Shown: positions 17,528 to 27,040, numbered from the stretch's first letter. The stretch: DNA of 64,000 nucleotides from Mangrovicoccus sp. HB161399 (GCF_013184745.1 NZ_JAATVU010000001.1:221759-285758); one strand, 5' to 3'. Program-made: numbers and translations. Notes: generated by a model from the letters alone, not told the origin.

Positions 17528-18373
17528 TTAGGACGCGTAGCCGCCGAGATAGACGCCGTCGCTCAGGACGGAGCGGACCGTTTCCTCGGTGGCAGCAGGC
17601 TGTTCGGCTGCAAAGGCATATACAAGAGCCAGATCGCATATCTGGTTTACGAGCCGCGGCACGCCGCCGGTGACCTCGTGGATCAGCGGGATGGCGGCCG
17701 GATCGATCTCGGCGCCGGTGCCGCCGGCGAATCTCAGCCGGTGGGCCACGTACTCGCCCACGGTTTCCTGGGCCATCGACCCGAGATGGAAGCTGGCGCC
17801 CACGCGCTGCAGGAACTGGCGCAGCTCGGGCCGGCGGATCATGTCGCGGAATTCCGGCTGCCCGACCAGGATGAGCTGCAGCAGCTCGTCCTTGTTGCTG
17901 TTGATGTTGGTCAGCATCCTGAGCTCCTCGATGGTCTCGGGGGTCAGGTTCTGCGCCTCGTCGATGATCAGGACCATGCGGCGCCCGTTGGCATAGACGT
18001 CGAGCATGTGGTCCTGCAGCAGCTGGAACAGCTGCACGTAGCTGCAGTTCGGATCGAAGGCGACCGAGAAGGCATGCAGCACCCATTGCAGCAGCTCGCC
18101 CCGTCCGCCCTGGGCGTTCGAGATCAGCCCGATATCCACGTCTTCCGTGATCGAGCGCAGCAGGTACTGCAGCAGCGTGGTCTTCCCTGCTCCGACTTCG
18201 CCGGTGATCACGGTGATCGGCGTGCGGGTCATCATGCCGTATTCCAGCATGGTGAAGGCAAGCCGGTGCTCGCGCGACCAGTAGAGAAATTCGGGGTCGG
18301 GCAGCAGCGTGAAGGGCCGTTCGGCAAATCCGAAATGGGAATTGTAAATTTCTGTTGGTGCCGTCTTGTTCAT
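17528..18373 (-). CDS. ExeA-like AAA ATPase of the exosortase/EPS locus
   Basis: 281 residues. Walker A GEVGAGKTT (58-66) and Walker B VLIIDEAQNL (about 132-141) are intact, and the C-terminal part carries the sensor region GGVPRLVNQICDLALV typical of ExeA/GspA-type ATPases. Proteins of this class regularly accompany Wzz and tyrosine autokinase in XrtA-type loci (the XrtA-associated ATPase). The order ATPase-Wzz-kinase with 14 and 33 bp gaps shows one leftward transcript starting in the 18374-18856 region. Its mechanical role in polysaccharide secretion is not established. Confidence 0.85.
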   Translation of the reverse strand: MNKTAPTEIYNSHFGFAERPFTLLPDPEFLYWSREHRLAFTMLEYGMMTRTPITVITGEVGAGKTTLLQYLLRSITEDVDIGLISNAQGGRGELLQWVLHAFSVAFDPNCSYVQLFQLLQDHMLDVYANGRRMVLIIDEAQNLTPETIEELRMLTNINSNKDELLQLILVGQPEFRDMIRRPELRQFLQRVGASFHLGSMAQETVGEYVAHRLRFAGGTGAEIDPAAIPLIHEVTGGVPRLVNQICDLALVYAFAAEQPAATEETVRSVLSDGVYLGGYAS

Positions 18374-18856
18374 GGTATCCCAGCTTACACGCCCACGCTG
18401 CCGATGTCCCCGGCATTCCCGGAATCTTCGTCAAGATTCCGTCATGGCGGCGGCCACCCGGCCGAGGGCAGCGGTGGCACAATTGCCGGGCCAGGTCTCT
18501 TTGATTTTCCCTTGTCGCAGCAAAAGGTCGCAAGCCAGCGACTCGCCCCCCGCCTGCGGGGCCCCGCGGAGCCCCAAACGGCTGCAACGTTACGGAAACT
18601 TGCTTGCTTTCGCATGAATTTCCGGGCGGAACGAAGAACTGCCGAAGACGCTCACGCAAGCGTGCAAACTTCAAATTCGGTTTTGTTCAATGCCGACAAA
18701 GATTTAGAGGTTTAACTTTCTTTTCAATAAAATTAGCAGCTTGATTGATCGAAAGTGAAAGTCTGCTAGAACTAGCGAAGTGAGCAGGGCATTGGTCTGA
18801 CGCAATCAATCTCTGAGTTTCAATACGTTTTTGTACGCTCCCGGAGGTGACCTGGC
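18374..18856. promoter_or_regulatory. Divergent promoter region between the two arms of the exosortase locus
   Basis: 483 bp without a gene separates the leftward ATPase operon from the rightward sugar-transferase arm. Its right half (about 18660-18840) is markedly AT-rich in an otherwise GC-rich window, with runs such as TTTTCAATAAAATTAGC. Two promoters must fire outward from here, and the size leaves room for regulator sites. I cannot point to a specific operator. Confidence 0.55.
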
Positions 18857-19528
18857 GTGACTATACATATTCAGACCGCCGCGCGCGAAGCGCGCGAGGT
18901 CGTAGATTTCGAACCGCATGTATCCGCATACCGCACCACGTTTAAGCGAGTATGCGACATAGCGTTCGTAGTATGTATCCTTCCTGTAATCCTTCCCGTC
19001 ATTCTTGTCTTTGCCATCCTTGTCGGTCTTGACGGCCACAATCCGTTCTTCACGCAGTCCCGCGTGGGCAAGGACGGCCGCGTTTTCCGGATGTTCAAGC
19101 TCCGCTCCATGGTCGTGGACGCCGAGAGCCGCCTGCTCGAGCACCTGTCCGCGAACCCCGAAGCCCGCCGCGAATGGGACGAGATGCAGAAGCTCACCCG
19201 CGATCCGCGCATCACCCTGGTCGGCCGGATCATCCGCAAGACCTCGATCGACGAGCTTCCGCAGTTCCTCAACGTGCTCCTGGGCGACATGAGCGTCGTC
19301 GGCCCGCGCCCGATGCTGCCCTCGCAGCGCGAAATGTATCCCGGCAAGGCGTATTACCTGCTCATGCCCGGCGTCACCGGCTTCTGGCAGATCGGCGACC
19401 GCCACGCGACCAGCTTCGCGGAGCGCGCCCGCTACGACGCCGATTACTACCGCAAGATTTCCTTCGCCACCGATCTGATGGTCATCCTGAAGACCTTCCG
19501 TGCGATCTGCCGGGGCACCGGAGCCTGA
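18857..19528 (+). CDS. Priming sugar transferase (polyisoprenyl-phosphate hexose-1-phosphate transferase)
   Basis: 223 residues starting at GTG 18857, with a very strong GGAGGTGA at 18843-18850. Like ExoY/PssY it transfers a sugar-1-phosphate to undecaprenyl phosphate, starting the repeat unit of an exopolysaccharide. A hydrophobic reentrant helix lies at about 35-57. The conserved catalytic core follows: FFTQSRVGKDGRVFRMFKLRSM, KTSIDELPQFLNVLLGDMSVVGPRP and PGVTGFWQI. It is monotopic in the inner membrane. This is the only recognisable glycosyl-type transferase in the locus; a Rho-independent terminator follows. Confidence 0.94.
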   Translation: MTIHIQTAAREAREVVDFEPHVSAYRTTFKRVCDIAFVVCILPVILPVILVFAILVGLDGHNPFFTQSRVGKDGRVFRMFKLRSMVVDAESRLLEHLSANPEARREWDEMQKLTRDPRITLVGRIIRKTSIDELPQFLNVLLGDMSVVGPRPMLPSQREMYPGKAYYLLMPGVTGFWQIGDRHATSFAERARYDADYYRKISFATDLMVILKTFRAICRGTGA

Positions 19529-19558
19529 ACCCACGTAACATCGTGTTGATCATGTCTT

Positions 19559-19586
19559 GGCTGCGCGTCGTGCGCGGCCATTTTTT
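19559..19586 (+). terminator. Rho-independent terminator after the sugar transferase gene
   Basis: GGCTGCGC pairs with GCGCGGCC (one G-U pair) around a 5-nt loop at 19559-19579, followed by A and TTTTTT at 19581-19586. It isolates the sugar transferase transcript from the TPR gene 80 bp downstream, so the second part of the arm probably has its own promoter. Confidence 0.85.
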
Positions 19587-19665
19587 GCTGTATAGTCCGG
19601 TTTCGCGTTGAACGGCCGTCAGGGCTGCTCTAGCACCACCGCATTGGAATGAATTCGAGGCCCGT

Positions 19666-22128
19666 ATGTCACTGACCAGCAAGATCGGGACGGCATTGCT
19701 GTCTTCTGCCCTGATCCTTTCTCTCGCAGCCTGCGAAGATGCCGAGCAGAAGGCCCAGCGGAAGTACGAGAACGCCGAGGCCCTGATCGAAGCCGGAGAT
19801 CTGCAGCGCGCCGAGGTGGAGCTGCGCGGCATTTTCGACCTCATGCCCGAGCATCTCGAGGCGCGCATGGCCTATGCCGACCTGCGCAGGGAGATGGGCG
19901 ACATCCAGGAGGCCTACGGGCAGTACCTGCTGGCCGCGCAGCAGCACCCGAAGGTCTTCGAGGCGCGCATCAAGGCGGCCGAGATGTCGGCCCTGCTGGG
20001 CGATTTCGACCGGCTGGACAGCAACCTCGACCCCGCCGCCACGCTCGAGCCCGAGAACCCCAGGGTGAATGCGCTGCTGCTGGTGCGCGACCTGCGCGAC
20101 GCCCGCCGCGACAACGACACCTCGACGATCGAGGGAATCCGCGACCGGGCCAAGGCGCTGCTGGAGACGGACGGGTCCCTGGTCAACGCCCGCAACACCC
20201 TGATCGACGCCTCGCTCGCGCTCAACGATCCCTACGGCGCGCTCGAGCAGCTCGATGCCGCCATCGCACTCTATCCCAAGGAGATGCGCTACTACACGTT
20301 CAAGCTGCAGCTTCTGGGCCAGCTGAACGATTCAGAGGGCATCGGCGCCGTGCTCAAGCAGGGCAGCGAGATGTTCCCCGACGACAAGACCTTCAAGCTG
20401 GGGCTTGTCCGCTGGTACCTGGGCAATGACGACAAGGCCTCTGCCGACGCCTTCATGAAGGCCGACGTGGAGCGCAAGGGCGACGACATCGTGCCGCGCA
20501 TCGAATACGTCCAGTACCTGCTCCAGGTCGAGGGCACCGAGGCCGCGCTCGCCCAGATCGACGCCTATGTCGCCGAGGGGCTCGACGACATGATGTTCCG
20601 CACCCTGCGGGCCAGCACCATGTTCGACAACGGCCGGCGTGACGAAGCCATCGAGGAGATGCGCAGCCTGCTCGCCACGGCCGACACGGAGAACGCCGAC
20701 GACGAGACCCGCAGCTCGCAAATCGCGCTAGCGCGGATGCTGCAGGCGACCGGCAAGAGCGACGAGGCGGCGGAAATCGTCACGGCCGTGCTGGAGGCCG
20801 ATCCCCGCCAGGTCGAGGCGCTGAAGCTGCAGGCCGAGCGGCTGATCGACCAGGACCGGGTCGGCGACGCCATCCTGTCGCTGCGCACCGCAATGGACCA
20901 GGCGCCCCGCGACGCCGCGCTGAACACGCTGATGGCGCGCGCCCACGAGCGCGAGGGCAACCGCGACCTGATGCGCGAGAACCTGCAGATCGCTGTCGAG
21001 AAGTCCGGCTATGCCAGTTCCGAGAGCCGCCGCTTCGCCCAGCTGCTGATCTCCGAGGAGAAATTCCAGACCGCCCGCGACGTGCTGACCAATGCCGTGC
21101 GGCGCGCCCCTGCCGATCTGGGCCTGCTGCAGATGCTCGCCCAAGTCTACATGGGCATGGCCGACTGGTCGCGCGCGGAGCAGATCATCAAGTCGCTCGG
21201 CGCGTCGGACGACCCGCAGGCGCAGGCCCTGTCCAACCAGATGGAGGCGCAGCTGCTGAGCCGCATGCAGCGCACCGACGAAAGCATGGAACTGCTGCGC
21301 GGGATGATGGAGAACGACTCCACCGCGCTGATGGCGCAGGCGGCGATCATCCGCGCCCACCTGTCCAAGGGCGACGTCGCCGCGGCGCGCAGCTTCATGG
21401 ACGAAGTTCTGTCCAAGACGCCGGATTCGCCCGGCCTCCGCTTCCTCAATGCCGCGCTGCTCGGGGTCGAGGGCAATTTCGGCGAGGCGGCCGCCGTCTA
21501 CCGCGGCCTGATCGACGAGAACCCGCGGCAGGAGCTGGTCTGGCGCGCCTATGTCTCGACCCTGGCCAATTCCGGCGATGCCGCCGCGGCCGAGGCGGCA
21601 CTGGACGAGGGCATGGCCGCCCTGCCGGACTCGATGAACCTTATGTGGCAGAAGGCGGGCTTCGAGGAGAAATCCGGCAATGTCGAGGGCGCCATCGACA
21701 TCTACCAGAAGCTGTATGACCGCAACAGCAACTCGACCATCGTCGCCAACAACCTGGCCAGCCTGATCACCTCCTACCGCGACAGCCAGGAGGATCTCAG
21801 CCGCGCCTATGTCATCGCGCGGCGCCTGAAGGGCACCCAGGTGCCGGCCTTCCAGGACACCTATGGCTGGATCGCCTTCCGGATGGGAAATGTCGAGGAG
21901 GCCCTGCCCTACCTGCAGAACGCCGCCGCCACGCTGTCCGGCGACCCGATGGTGCAGCAGCACTATGCCCGGGTCCTGGCCGCCGCGGGGCGCCCGGGGG
22001 ATGCCGTGGCGGTCTTCGACCGCGCGCTGCAGCTGGCAGGCGACGCCAAGGTCGAGCCCGACGTCGTCGCCGAGATCCAGGCCGCGCGGGACGAGGCCGC
22101 CGCCAAGGCCGCCGAAACGCCGAACTGA
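19666..22128 (+). CDS. TPR-repeat lipoprotein of the exosortase system (PrsT-like)
   Basis: 820 residues. A lipoprotein signal peptide ends in LSLAAC with Cys23 as the lipidated residue, followed by EDAEQKAQRKYENA and then some twenty tetratricopeptide-like helical pairs to the C-terminus. Size and layout match PrsT, the TPR protein that accompanies PEP-CTERM/exosortase polysaccharide loci. It would sit on the periplasmic face of the membrane and act as a scaffold between synthesis and export. The repeats are strongly acidic (Glu/Asp-rich) outside the core positions. A strong GC hairpin without T-run follows at 22136. Confidence 0.88.
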   Translation: MSLTSKIGTALLSSALILSLAACEDAEQKAQRKYENAEALIEAGDLQRAEVELRGIFDLMPEHLEARMAYADLRREMGDIQEAYGQYLLAAQQHPKVFEARIKAAEMSALLGDFDRLDSNLDPAATLEPENPRVNALLLVRDLRDARRDNDTSTIEGIRDRAKALLETDGSLVNARNTLIDASLALNDPYGALEQLDAAIALYPKEMRYYTFKLQLLGQLNDSEGIGAVLKQGSEMFPDDKTFKLGLVRWYLGNDDKASADAFMKADVERKGDDIVPRIEYVQYLLQVEGTEAALAQIDAYVAEGLDDMMFRTLRASTMFDNGRRDEAIEEMRSLLATADTENADDETRSSQIALARMLQATGKSDEAAEIVTAVLEADPRQVEALKLQAERLIDQDRVGDAILSLRTAMDQAPRDAALNTLMARAHEREGNRDLMRENLQIAVEKSGYASSESRRFAQLLISEEKFQTARDVLTNAVRRAPADLGLLQMLAQVYMGMADWSRAEQIIKSLGASDDPQAQALSNQMEAQLLSRMQRTDESMELLRGMMENDSTALMAQAAIIRAHLSKGDVAAARSFMDEVLSKTPDSPGLRFLNAALLGVEGNFGEAAAVYRGLIDENPRQELVWRAYVSTLANSGDAAAAEAALDEGMAALPDSMNLMWQKAGFEEKSGNVEGAIDIYQKLYDRNSNSTIVANNLASLITSYRDSQEDLSRAYVIARRLKGTQVPAFQDTYGWIAFRMGNVEEALPYLQNAAATLSGDPMVQQHYARVLAAAGRPGDAVAVFDRALQLAGDAKVEPDVVAEIQAARDEAAAKAAETPN

Positions 22129-22135
22129 TCCGCTG

Positions 22136-22160
22136 CCCCGGACCGGCCGCCGGTCCGGGG
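22136..22160 (+). terminator. Perfect 11-bp hairpin after the TPR lipoprotein gene
   Basis: CCCCGGACCGG (22136-22146) and CCGGTCCGGGG (22150-22160) pair perfectly around a 3-nt loop, just 8 bp beyond the stop codon. There is no T-run, so it may pause polymerase or protect the mRNA end; the export-protein gene begins 170 bp further on. Confidence 0.6.
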
Positions 22161-22330
22161 CGCGCACATCCGCGTTCCGCGGCATGCCGATCCGGCGCCG
22201 CAAACTGTGGCAGCGCGAATACGCCGCCTCCGTTTCCTGCGTCTGCAGGGATCGACACGGTTGGGTTCGGCGGCAGCCCGGTCTAAGCTCCGCCGAGAAG
22301 CCCCAAGGGCACCCACTGACGAGGCACGGC

Positions 22331-22930
22331 ATGTTCAGACCGATTATCGCAGCACTCTTCCTCATCTTTGCCGGGGCGATGGCCTATGCCCAGCAATACA
22401 CGCTGGCACCGGGAGACACGCTGTCCGTGGAGGTTCTCGAGGACCCGGCGCTGAACCGCAGCGTCCTGGTGCTTCCCGACGGCCGCATCAGCTTTCCCTT
22501 CGCAGGCAGCATCCAGGCAGAAGGCCGCACCCTGTCCCAGGTCCAGGCCAACCTGACCACCGCGCTGGCGCCGAACTTCGCGTCCTCCCCCACCGTCTTC
22601 GTCAATCTCGCGCAGCTGGCACCGGCCGAGAAGCGCGCCTATGGCAACGAGAAGGTGATCGCCGTCTACTTCCTCGGCGAGGTCAACTCGCCCGGCCGCC
22701 TCGAGGTCCCCGCCGGCACGACGCTGCTGCAGGCGCTGTCCATGGGCGGCGGCCTGACCAACTTCGCCGCGACCAAGCGCATCCAGCTGCGCCGCACCGA
22801 CAGCAACGGCCGCGAAATCATCTACCGCTTCGACTACCGGGCGATTTCCCGCGGCGCGCAGATCACCGGCACCACCACCATGGCCGACGGCGACGTGATT
22901 CTCGTGCCGCAGCGCCGCCTGTTCGAGTGA
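22331..22930 (+). CDS. Polysaccharide export protein (Wza-like, short)
   Basis: 199 residues from ATG 22331 with GAGG ten bases upstream. A Sec signal peptide (cleavage after AMAYA, about residue 21) is followed by the Poly_export domain (LAPGDTLSVEVLEDPALNRSVLVLPDGRISFPFAGSI) and one SLBB-like beta-grasp (GEVNSPGRLEVPAGTTLLQALSMGGGLTNFAA). The protein has no lipobox and lacks the C-terminal amphipathic helix of E. coli Wza. It therefore resembles the short periplasmic export proteins of exosortase loci, which pair with a separate outer-membrane barrel, here the next gene 13 bp downstream. Confidence 0.9.
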   Translation: MFRPIIAALFLIFAGAMAYAQQYTLAPGDTLSVEVLEDPALNRSVLVLPDGRISFPFAGSIQAEGRTLSQVQANLTTALAPNFASSPTVFVNLAQLAPAEKRAYGNEKVIAVYFLGEVNSPGRLEVPAGTTLLQALSMGGGLTNFAATKRIQLRRTDSNGREIIYRFDYRAISRGAQITGTTTMADGDVILVPQRRLFE

Positions 22931-22943
22931 CGGAGCGGTCCGC

Positions 22944-24326
22944 GTGAGTTGCCGCAGCCTCCTGGCCAGCGCCGTCACCGGCGGCGCTGTTGTTTTCGCC
23001 GTCCCGGCAGCGTCGCAGCAGGCCGACGGGCAGGGCACCATCCTTACGGCCCGGATCAGCAGCTCTGCCGAGGCGGACGACAACTATTCGCTCTCCGATA
23101 CCTCGCCGGGCAATGCCTTCCTCTGGAACAACACGCTGTCCCTGGGCATCTCCAGCGCCACGCCGATTGCCAGCCTGAGCGGCCAGGTTTCCGGCGTGCT
23201 GCGCTTCGCGGACCTGCCCGTGACCGGAACCGAGACCGATCTGGACGACGGGACGGTCAATCTGGCCTACCAGCGGGCCATCGACGACAGCAGCTTCGCC
23301 TTCAACCTCTTCGCCAACGACGCGGATGTCCAATTCCTCGACCCGCTGAACTTCATCAACGACGACGGCAGTTTCGACGACACCTCGGGGACCGGACGGC
23401 GGACGCTCGTGCGCGGGGATTTCGCGCTGGAGCTCAATGGCGACGGCCCGATCCGCTTCGCCCTCACGGGACGGGCCTCGGACACCAGCTACTACGACAC
23501 CAACGGCGGCACCGGCCTGTCGGACCGCGAGACCGAGGAACTCACCGCGACGGTCGGGTTCGACACGACCGAAACTGCCGAGATCTACGTCGAGGCGAAT
23601 GGCTACAACGACGAGCGCGGCAACGGAAACGACACCCAGTCCGCCTCGCTGCGGGTCGGCACCAAGGCAGATGTCAGCCCGGTCACCACGATCGATGCCA
23701 ACATCGGCTACCAGCAGGTCGATACCGACTATGACGACGGCAGCAGCAAGACCCGGGACGGGCTTGTCGGCGCGCTGAAGCTGACCCGCGACCTGGCCAA
23801 CGGCAGCGCCTTCGCAAGCGCGTCCAGCACCAACTACGCCGGCGGCGACAAGACCGATCTGATGGTGGGACGCGAGCTGGAAACCCCGACCGGCAGCTTC
23901 AGCGGCCAGGTCGGCGCGAGCATCACCAGCCTGTCGGATGCCAGCCCGATCTTCCAGCTGGCCTATGCCACCGCCGGGCCGACTTCGCAGTTCAACATCA
24001 GCCTGGACCAGGACGTGTCGCTCAACGACAATTTCAACGACCAGCTGAACCTCAACCTGAACGCAAGCTACAGGCAGCTGATCAACCCGACTTCCTCCTT
24101 CACGCTCTCGGCACTGGCCGGGCGCAGGCAGGACCTGGAGTCGGAGTATGACGACAACAGCCTCAGCCGGCTCACCCTGCTGGCCAGTTACGACCAGGAC
24201 ATCACCCGCGACTGGTCGGTCTCGACGGGCCTGCGCCACCGTACACGGGTCGAAGACAATGGCGGCGATGCCTCGTCGAATTCGGTCTTTTTCACCCTGA
24301 CGCGGAGCTTCTCGGCGCGCCGGTAA
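22944..24326 (+). CDS. Outer-membrane beta-barrel protein of the exosortase/EPS locus
   Basis: 460 residues from a GTG at 22944. A signal peptide with an Ala-rich core (cleavage near AASQQ) is followed by about twenty short amphipathic strands with alternating Asp/Thr/Ser and hydrophobic residues, ending in a strand with [12 protein letters not shown]. The pattern is that of large outer-membrane barrels, and the position directly after the export protein matches the PEP-CTERM-associated outer membrane protein of other exosortase loci. It should form or assist the outer-membrane exit for the polysaccharide. The final Phe of classical barrel signals is followed by SARR, which is slightly atypical. 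A Rho-independent terminator follows. Confidence 0.8.
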   Translation: MSCRSLLASAVTGGAVVFAVPAASQQADGQGTILTARISSSAEADDNYSLSDTSPGNAFLWNNTLSLGISSATPIASLSGQVSGVLRFADLPVTGTETDLDDGTVNLAYQRAIDDSSFAFNLFANDADVQFLDPLNFINDDGSFDDTSGTGRRTLVRGDFALELNGDGPIRFALTGRASDTSYYDTNGGTGLSDRETEELTATVGFDTTETAEIYVEANGYNDERGNGNDTQSASLRVGTKADVSPVTTIDANIGYQQVDTDYDDGSSKTRDGLVGALKLTRDLANGSAFASASSTNYAGGDKTDLMVGRELETPTGSFSGQVGASITSLSDASPIFQLAYATAGPTSQFNISLDQDVSLNDNFNDQLNLNLNASYRQLINPTSSFTLSALAGRRQDLESEYDDNSLSRLTLLASYDQDITRDWSVSTGLRHRTRVEDNGGDASSNSVFFTLTRSFSARR

Positions 24327-24363
24327 CTAAATCTGGAGCCTTCACCCAATTATCAGGTGTATG

Positions 24364-24405
24364 CCCGGGAATCGGCCTTTATAGGTGGTTCCCGGGTTTT
24401 CTTTT
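24364..24405 (+). terminator. Rho-independent terminator between the barrel gene and xrtD
   Basis: CCCGGGAA (24364-24371) pairs with TTCCCGGG (24389-24396), followed by TTTTCTTTT at 24397-24405. It begins 37 bp beyond the barrel stop and ends only 14 bp before the exosortase ATG, so any read-through, or a promoter inside it, decides XrtD expression. Confidence 0.82.
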
Positions 24406-24418
24406 GCGAGGCTTTGGA

Positions 24419-26020
24419 ATGTCAGTGGATTCGACCGATCTTGGGGTGGGCCCGGCCAACACGCCGGTTTCCGTGAACTGGCGCGGCTTTGCCTGGCTAG
24501 TGCTCGCCGTGGTCGCCTCGCTGCCCGTGTTCTGGTACGGATTCACCTCGCTGGCCCGCGCCTGGGTGACGCCGGAATACAGCCACGGTCCGCTGATCCC
24601 GCTGATCTCGCTCTACCTCTTCCTGCGCGAGCTGCGCCACAGCCCGCCGACGCCGGACCATGTCCGCCTGCGCTGGCCGGGGGTCGCCGTCGCGCTCTTC
24701 GCGATCCTGGTCGCGATGATCGGCAACATCGTCGATATCGCCGACATCGTCTGCTACGCGCTGATCATCTGGATCATGGGGCTGGTGCTGATCTGCTTCG
24801 GCTGGGACCGCGGCCGCCGCCACTGGGCGCCGGTGCTGCACCTGGTCTTCATGCTGCCGCTGCCGCAGCTGTTCTACTGGAAGCTGTCGATCTTCCTGCA
24901 GGGCGTGTCGTCGGAGCTGGGCGTCGCGGTGGTGCAGCTGGCCGGGATCCCGGTCTATCTGGACGGCAACATCATCGACCTGGGCGTCTACAAGCTGCAG
25001 GTCGCCGAGGCCTGCTCTGGGCTGCGCTACCTGTTCCCGATCCTCAGCTTTTCCTACCTGTTCTCGATCCTCTACCGCGGGCCGTTCTGGCACAAGGCAG
25101 TGATGCTGCTCTCCGCCGCTCCGATCACCGTGGCGATGAACAGCTTCCGGATCGGCATGATCGGCATCCTGGTGAACTATTACGGGATCGAGCAGGCCGA
25201 GGGCTTCCTGCATTTCTTCGAGGGCTGGGTGATCTTCCTGGCCTGCGTCGGCATCCTGTTCCTGATGGCCATGGGCCTGCAGCGCCTGACGCCGAACCCC
25301 CTGCCCCTGAGCCAGGCGATCGACCTGGAGACCCACGGGCTGGGCCGCGAGGCGCGCCGCATCTTCGCCGTAGCGCCCAGCGGCGCGCTGATCGCCGCGA
25401 CGCTGCTGACCGTCGCCATGTCCATCGGCTGGACCCAGGTGCGCGAACCCGAGATCGTCGCGCCCGAACGGCAGTCCTTCCTGCTCTTCCCGCGCAGCTT
25501 CGGCGACTGGTACGGCGATTTCACCCGTCTCGACCCGGCGGTGGAGAAGGTGCTGGGGGCCGATGACTACGTCACGGCGATGTACCACAACACCAAGACC
25601 GGCGAGACCTTCGACTTCTTCTCGGCCTATTACAAGGACCAGACCGACGGCGGCGGGCTGCATTCGCCCGAGGTCTGCCTGCCCAACGGCGGCTGGGAGG
25701 TCTACAGTCTCGCCCCCTACCAGGTCGACATGACCGATGCCGGCTACGGCGTCTTCGACGTGAACCGCGCGGTGATCCAGAAGGGCATGCACAGCCAGCT
25801 GGTCTATTACTGGTTCGAGCAGCGCGGCAAGCGGATGACCAACGACTTCCTCACCAAGCTGTCGGTGCTGAAGGATGCCTGGCTGATCCACCGCAAGGAC
25901 GGCTCCATCGTCCGCTTCGTGACCGAGATCCGCGATGGCGACGAGGCCGATGCCGACCGCCGCCTGCAGGAAATCATGCAGCAGGTCCTCGTCCCGCTGC
26001 CGCGCTACCTGCCGCAGTGA
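24419..26020 (+). CDS. xrtD: Exosortase XrtD (VPLPA-CTERM type) fused to an EpsI domain
   Basis: 533 residues. I chose ATG 24419 (GCGAGG with 7 nt spacing) over an in-frame TTG at 24404. Residues about 25-310 are the exosortase domain with roughly eight membrane helices and the catalytic triad: Cys199 in [13 protein letters not shown], Arg244 in MNSFRIG, His265 in [10 protein letters not shown]. After another helix (about 325-345), residues 360-533 form an EpsI domain ([16 protein letters not shown]). An exosortase with fused EpsI in Rhodobacterales fits XrtD, which cleaves proteins carrying a VPLPA-CTERM tail and a membrane anchor. No such substrate is encoded in this window. It acts in the inner membrane and probably couples protein sorting to polysaccharide export. 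Confidence 0.9.
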   Translation: MSVDSTDLGVGPANTPVSVNWRGFAWLVLAVVASLPVFWYGFTSLARAWVTPEYSHGPLIPLISLYLFLRELRHSPPTPDHVRLRWPGVAVALFAILVAMIGNIVDIADIVCYALIIWIMGLVLICFGWDRGRRHWAPVLHLVFMLPLPQLFYWKLSIFLQGVSSELGVAVVQLAGIPVYLDGNIIDLGVYKLQVAEACSGLRYLFPILSFSYLFSILYRGPFWHKAVMLLSAAPITVAMNSFRIGMIGILVNYYGIEQAEGFLHFFEGWVIFLACVGILFLMAMGLQRLTPNPLPLSQAIDLETHGLGREARRIFAVAPSGALIAATLLTVAMSIGWTQVREPEIVAPERQSFLLFPRSFGDWYGDFTRLDPAVEKVLGADDYVTAMYHNTKTGETFDFFSAYYKDQTDGGGLHSPEVCLPNGGWEVYSLAPYQVDMTDAGYGVFDVNRAVIQKGMHSQLVYYWFEQRGKRMTNDFLTKLSVLKDAWLIHRKDGSIVRFVTEIRDGDEADADRRLQEIMQQVLVPLPRYLPQ

Positions 26021-26110
26021 CGAAAGCCGCGAAGCACAACCGCGGCGGGAGAGGAAGGGGCTTGCGCCCCCGACCCGTCCGCCTATCCTCCCGCCACAAA
26101 CGCGGCTGAC

Positions 26111-26782
26111 ATGCCAGAGGATGCCTTGCCCACCAGCGCGCCCACACAGCCCCGCGAACCCCAGGCCGCCGTGGTCCTGCTGATCATCGTCAACTGCGCC
26201 GTCGAGGCGGTGCTCCAGCTCGCGGACTACCGGCTGATCGGTTCGCCCTACTGGCGCAGCTGGACCTACGACAATTTCGCCTTCTACGCGCCGCTGCTGC
26301 GCGACTGGCAGCCGAACTACCCGCTGCAGCCGGTGGCCATGTTCGTCACCTATGCCTTCCTGCATGCCGGCTGGCTGCACCTGCTGGTCAACATGCTGGC
26401 GCTGTCGAGCTTCGGCACCGAGATCGCCCGCCAGGCCGGGACGCAGAAATTCCTCGCCGCCTACCTCCTGACTGCGATCGGCGGTGCCGCCTGCTACGGC
26501 GCGCTGTCGGACTCCCCCACCCCGATGGTCGGCGCCTCCGGCGCGCTGTTCGGGCTGCTCGGGGTGTGGATCTGCTGGGGCTACCTGGAACGGCGGCATT
26601 ACGGCGAGGGCATGCGCGAGATCTGGCGCGCGCTGTTCATCCTCGTGGCCTACAACGTGGTGTTCTACGTTCTGCTGCACGGCCAGCTCGCCTGGGAAAC
26701 CCATCTGGGCGGCTTCCTGACCGGCTGGGCGCTCGCGATGTTCTGGGGGCGCCCGATCTACCGCCGCAAGAGCCGCGCCTGA
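26111..26782 (+). CDS. Rhomboid-family intramembrane serine protease
   Basis: 223 residues with about six membrane helices. The catalytic dyad is Ser143 in the GASG motif of helix 4 and His198 in THLGGFLTG of helix 6; the HLLVNM motif (90-95, with oxyanion Asn94) is present. It lies 90 bp after xrtD in the same direction and before a terminator, so it may share the exosortase transcript. It looks like an ordinary GlpG-type rhomboid. Whether it processes exosortase substrates, by analogy with rhombosortase and GlyGly-CTERM proteins, is speculation from position only. A Shine-Dalgarno is not obvious before the start. Confidence 0.88.
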   Translation: MPEDALPTSAPTQPREPQAAVVLLIIVNCAVEAVLQLADYRLIGSPYWRSWTYDNFAFYAPLLRDWQPNYPLQPVAMFVTYAFLHAGWLHLLVNMLALSSFGTEIARQAGTQKFLAAYLLTAIGGAACYGALSDSPTPMVGASGALFGLLGVWICWGYLERRHYGEGMREIWRALFILVAYNVVFYVLLHGQLAWETHLGGFLTGWALAMFWGRPIYRRKSRA

Positions 26783-26793
26783 TCCAGGAAAAG

Positions 26794-26826
26794 AAGCGGC
26801 CCGGTCTGGGCTGACCGCGGCCGCTT
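26794..26826 (+). terminator. Hairpin downstream of the rhomboid gene
   Basis: AAGCGGCC (26794-26801) pairs with GGCCGCTT (26819-26826), ten bases beyond the rhomboid stop. The stem ends in an A/T-bearing pair but lacks a long T-run. The remaining spacer to 27014 (about 190 bp) shows no gene. Confidence 0.6.
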
Positions 26827-27014
26827 GTCAGAGGAAGGGGTAACTGGAACACTCGTACACATGCGCCGCACGTGACCTCGACGCAGGTTCAGCTTGCGCC
26901 CCTGCGCCTTGATCTGCACATGGAAACGTTGCCTCGAAGTTACCTCATCGCCGGGTTTGCCCAAGGCTCCGCCAATCCGGCAGGCACATGCCGGGAAAAC
27001 AGGCGGGATATGCA

Positions 27015-27033
27015 CCCCGGACCGCCGCCGGGG
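27015..27033 (-). terminator. Hairpin downstream of two small leftward genes
   Basis: CCCCGG (27015-27020) and CCGGGG (27028-27033) form a 6-bp stem, 8 bp past the stop of the 114-residue gene. It is a plausible but weak stop signal. Confidence 0.4.
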
Positions 27034-27040
27034 CGCGGCG

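Noticed and set aside
13974..17531. Plus-strand open frame of almost 1200 codons opposite the S49 peptidase, BY-kinase and Wzz genes
   Set aside because: It crosses several intergenic boundaries of the true minus-strand genes and reads as compositional noise (Arg/Gly/His/Asp).
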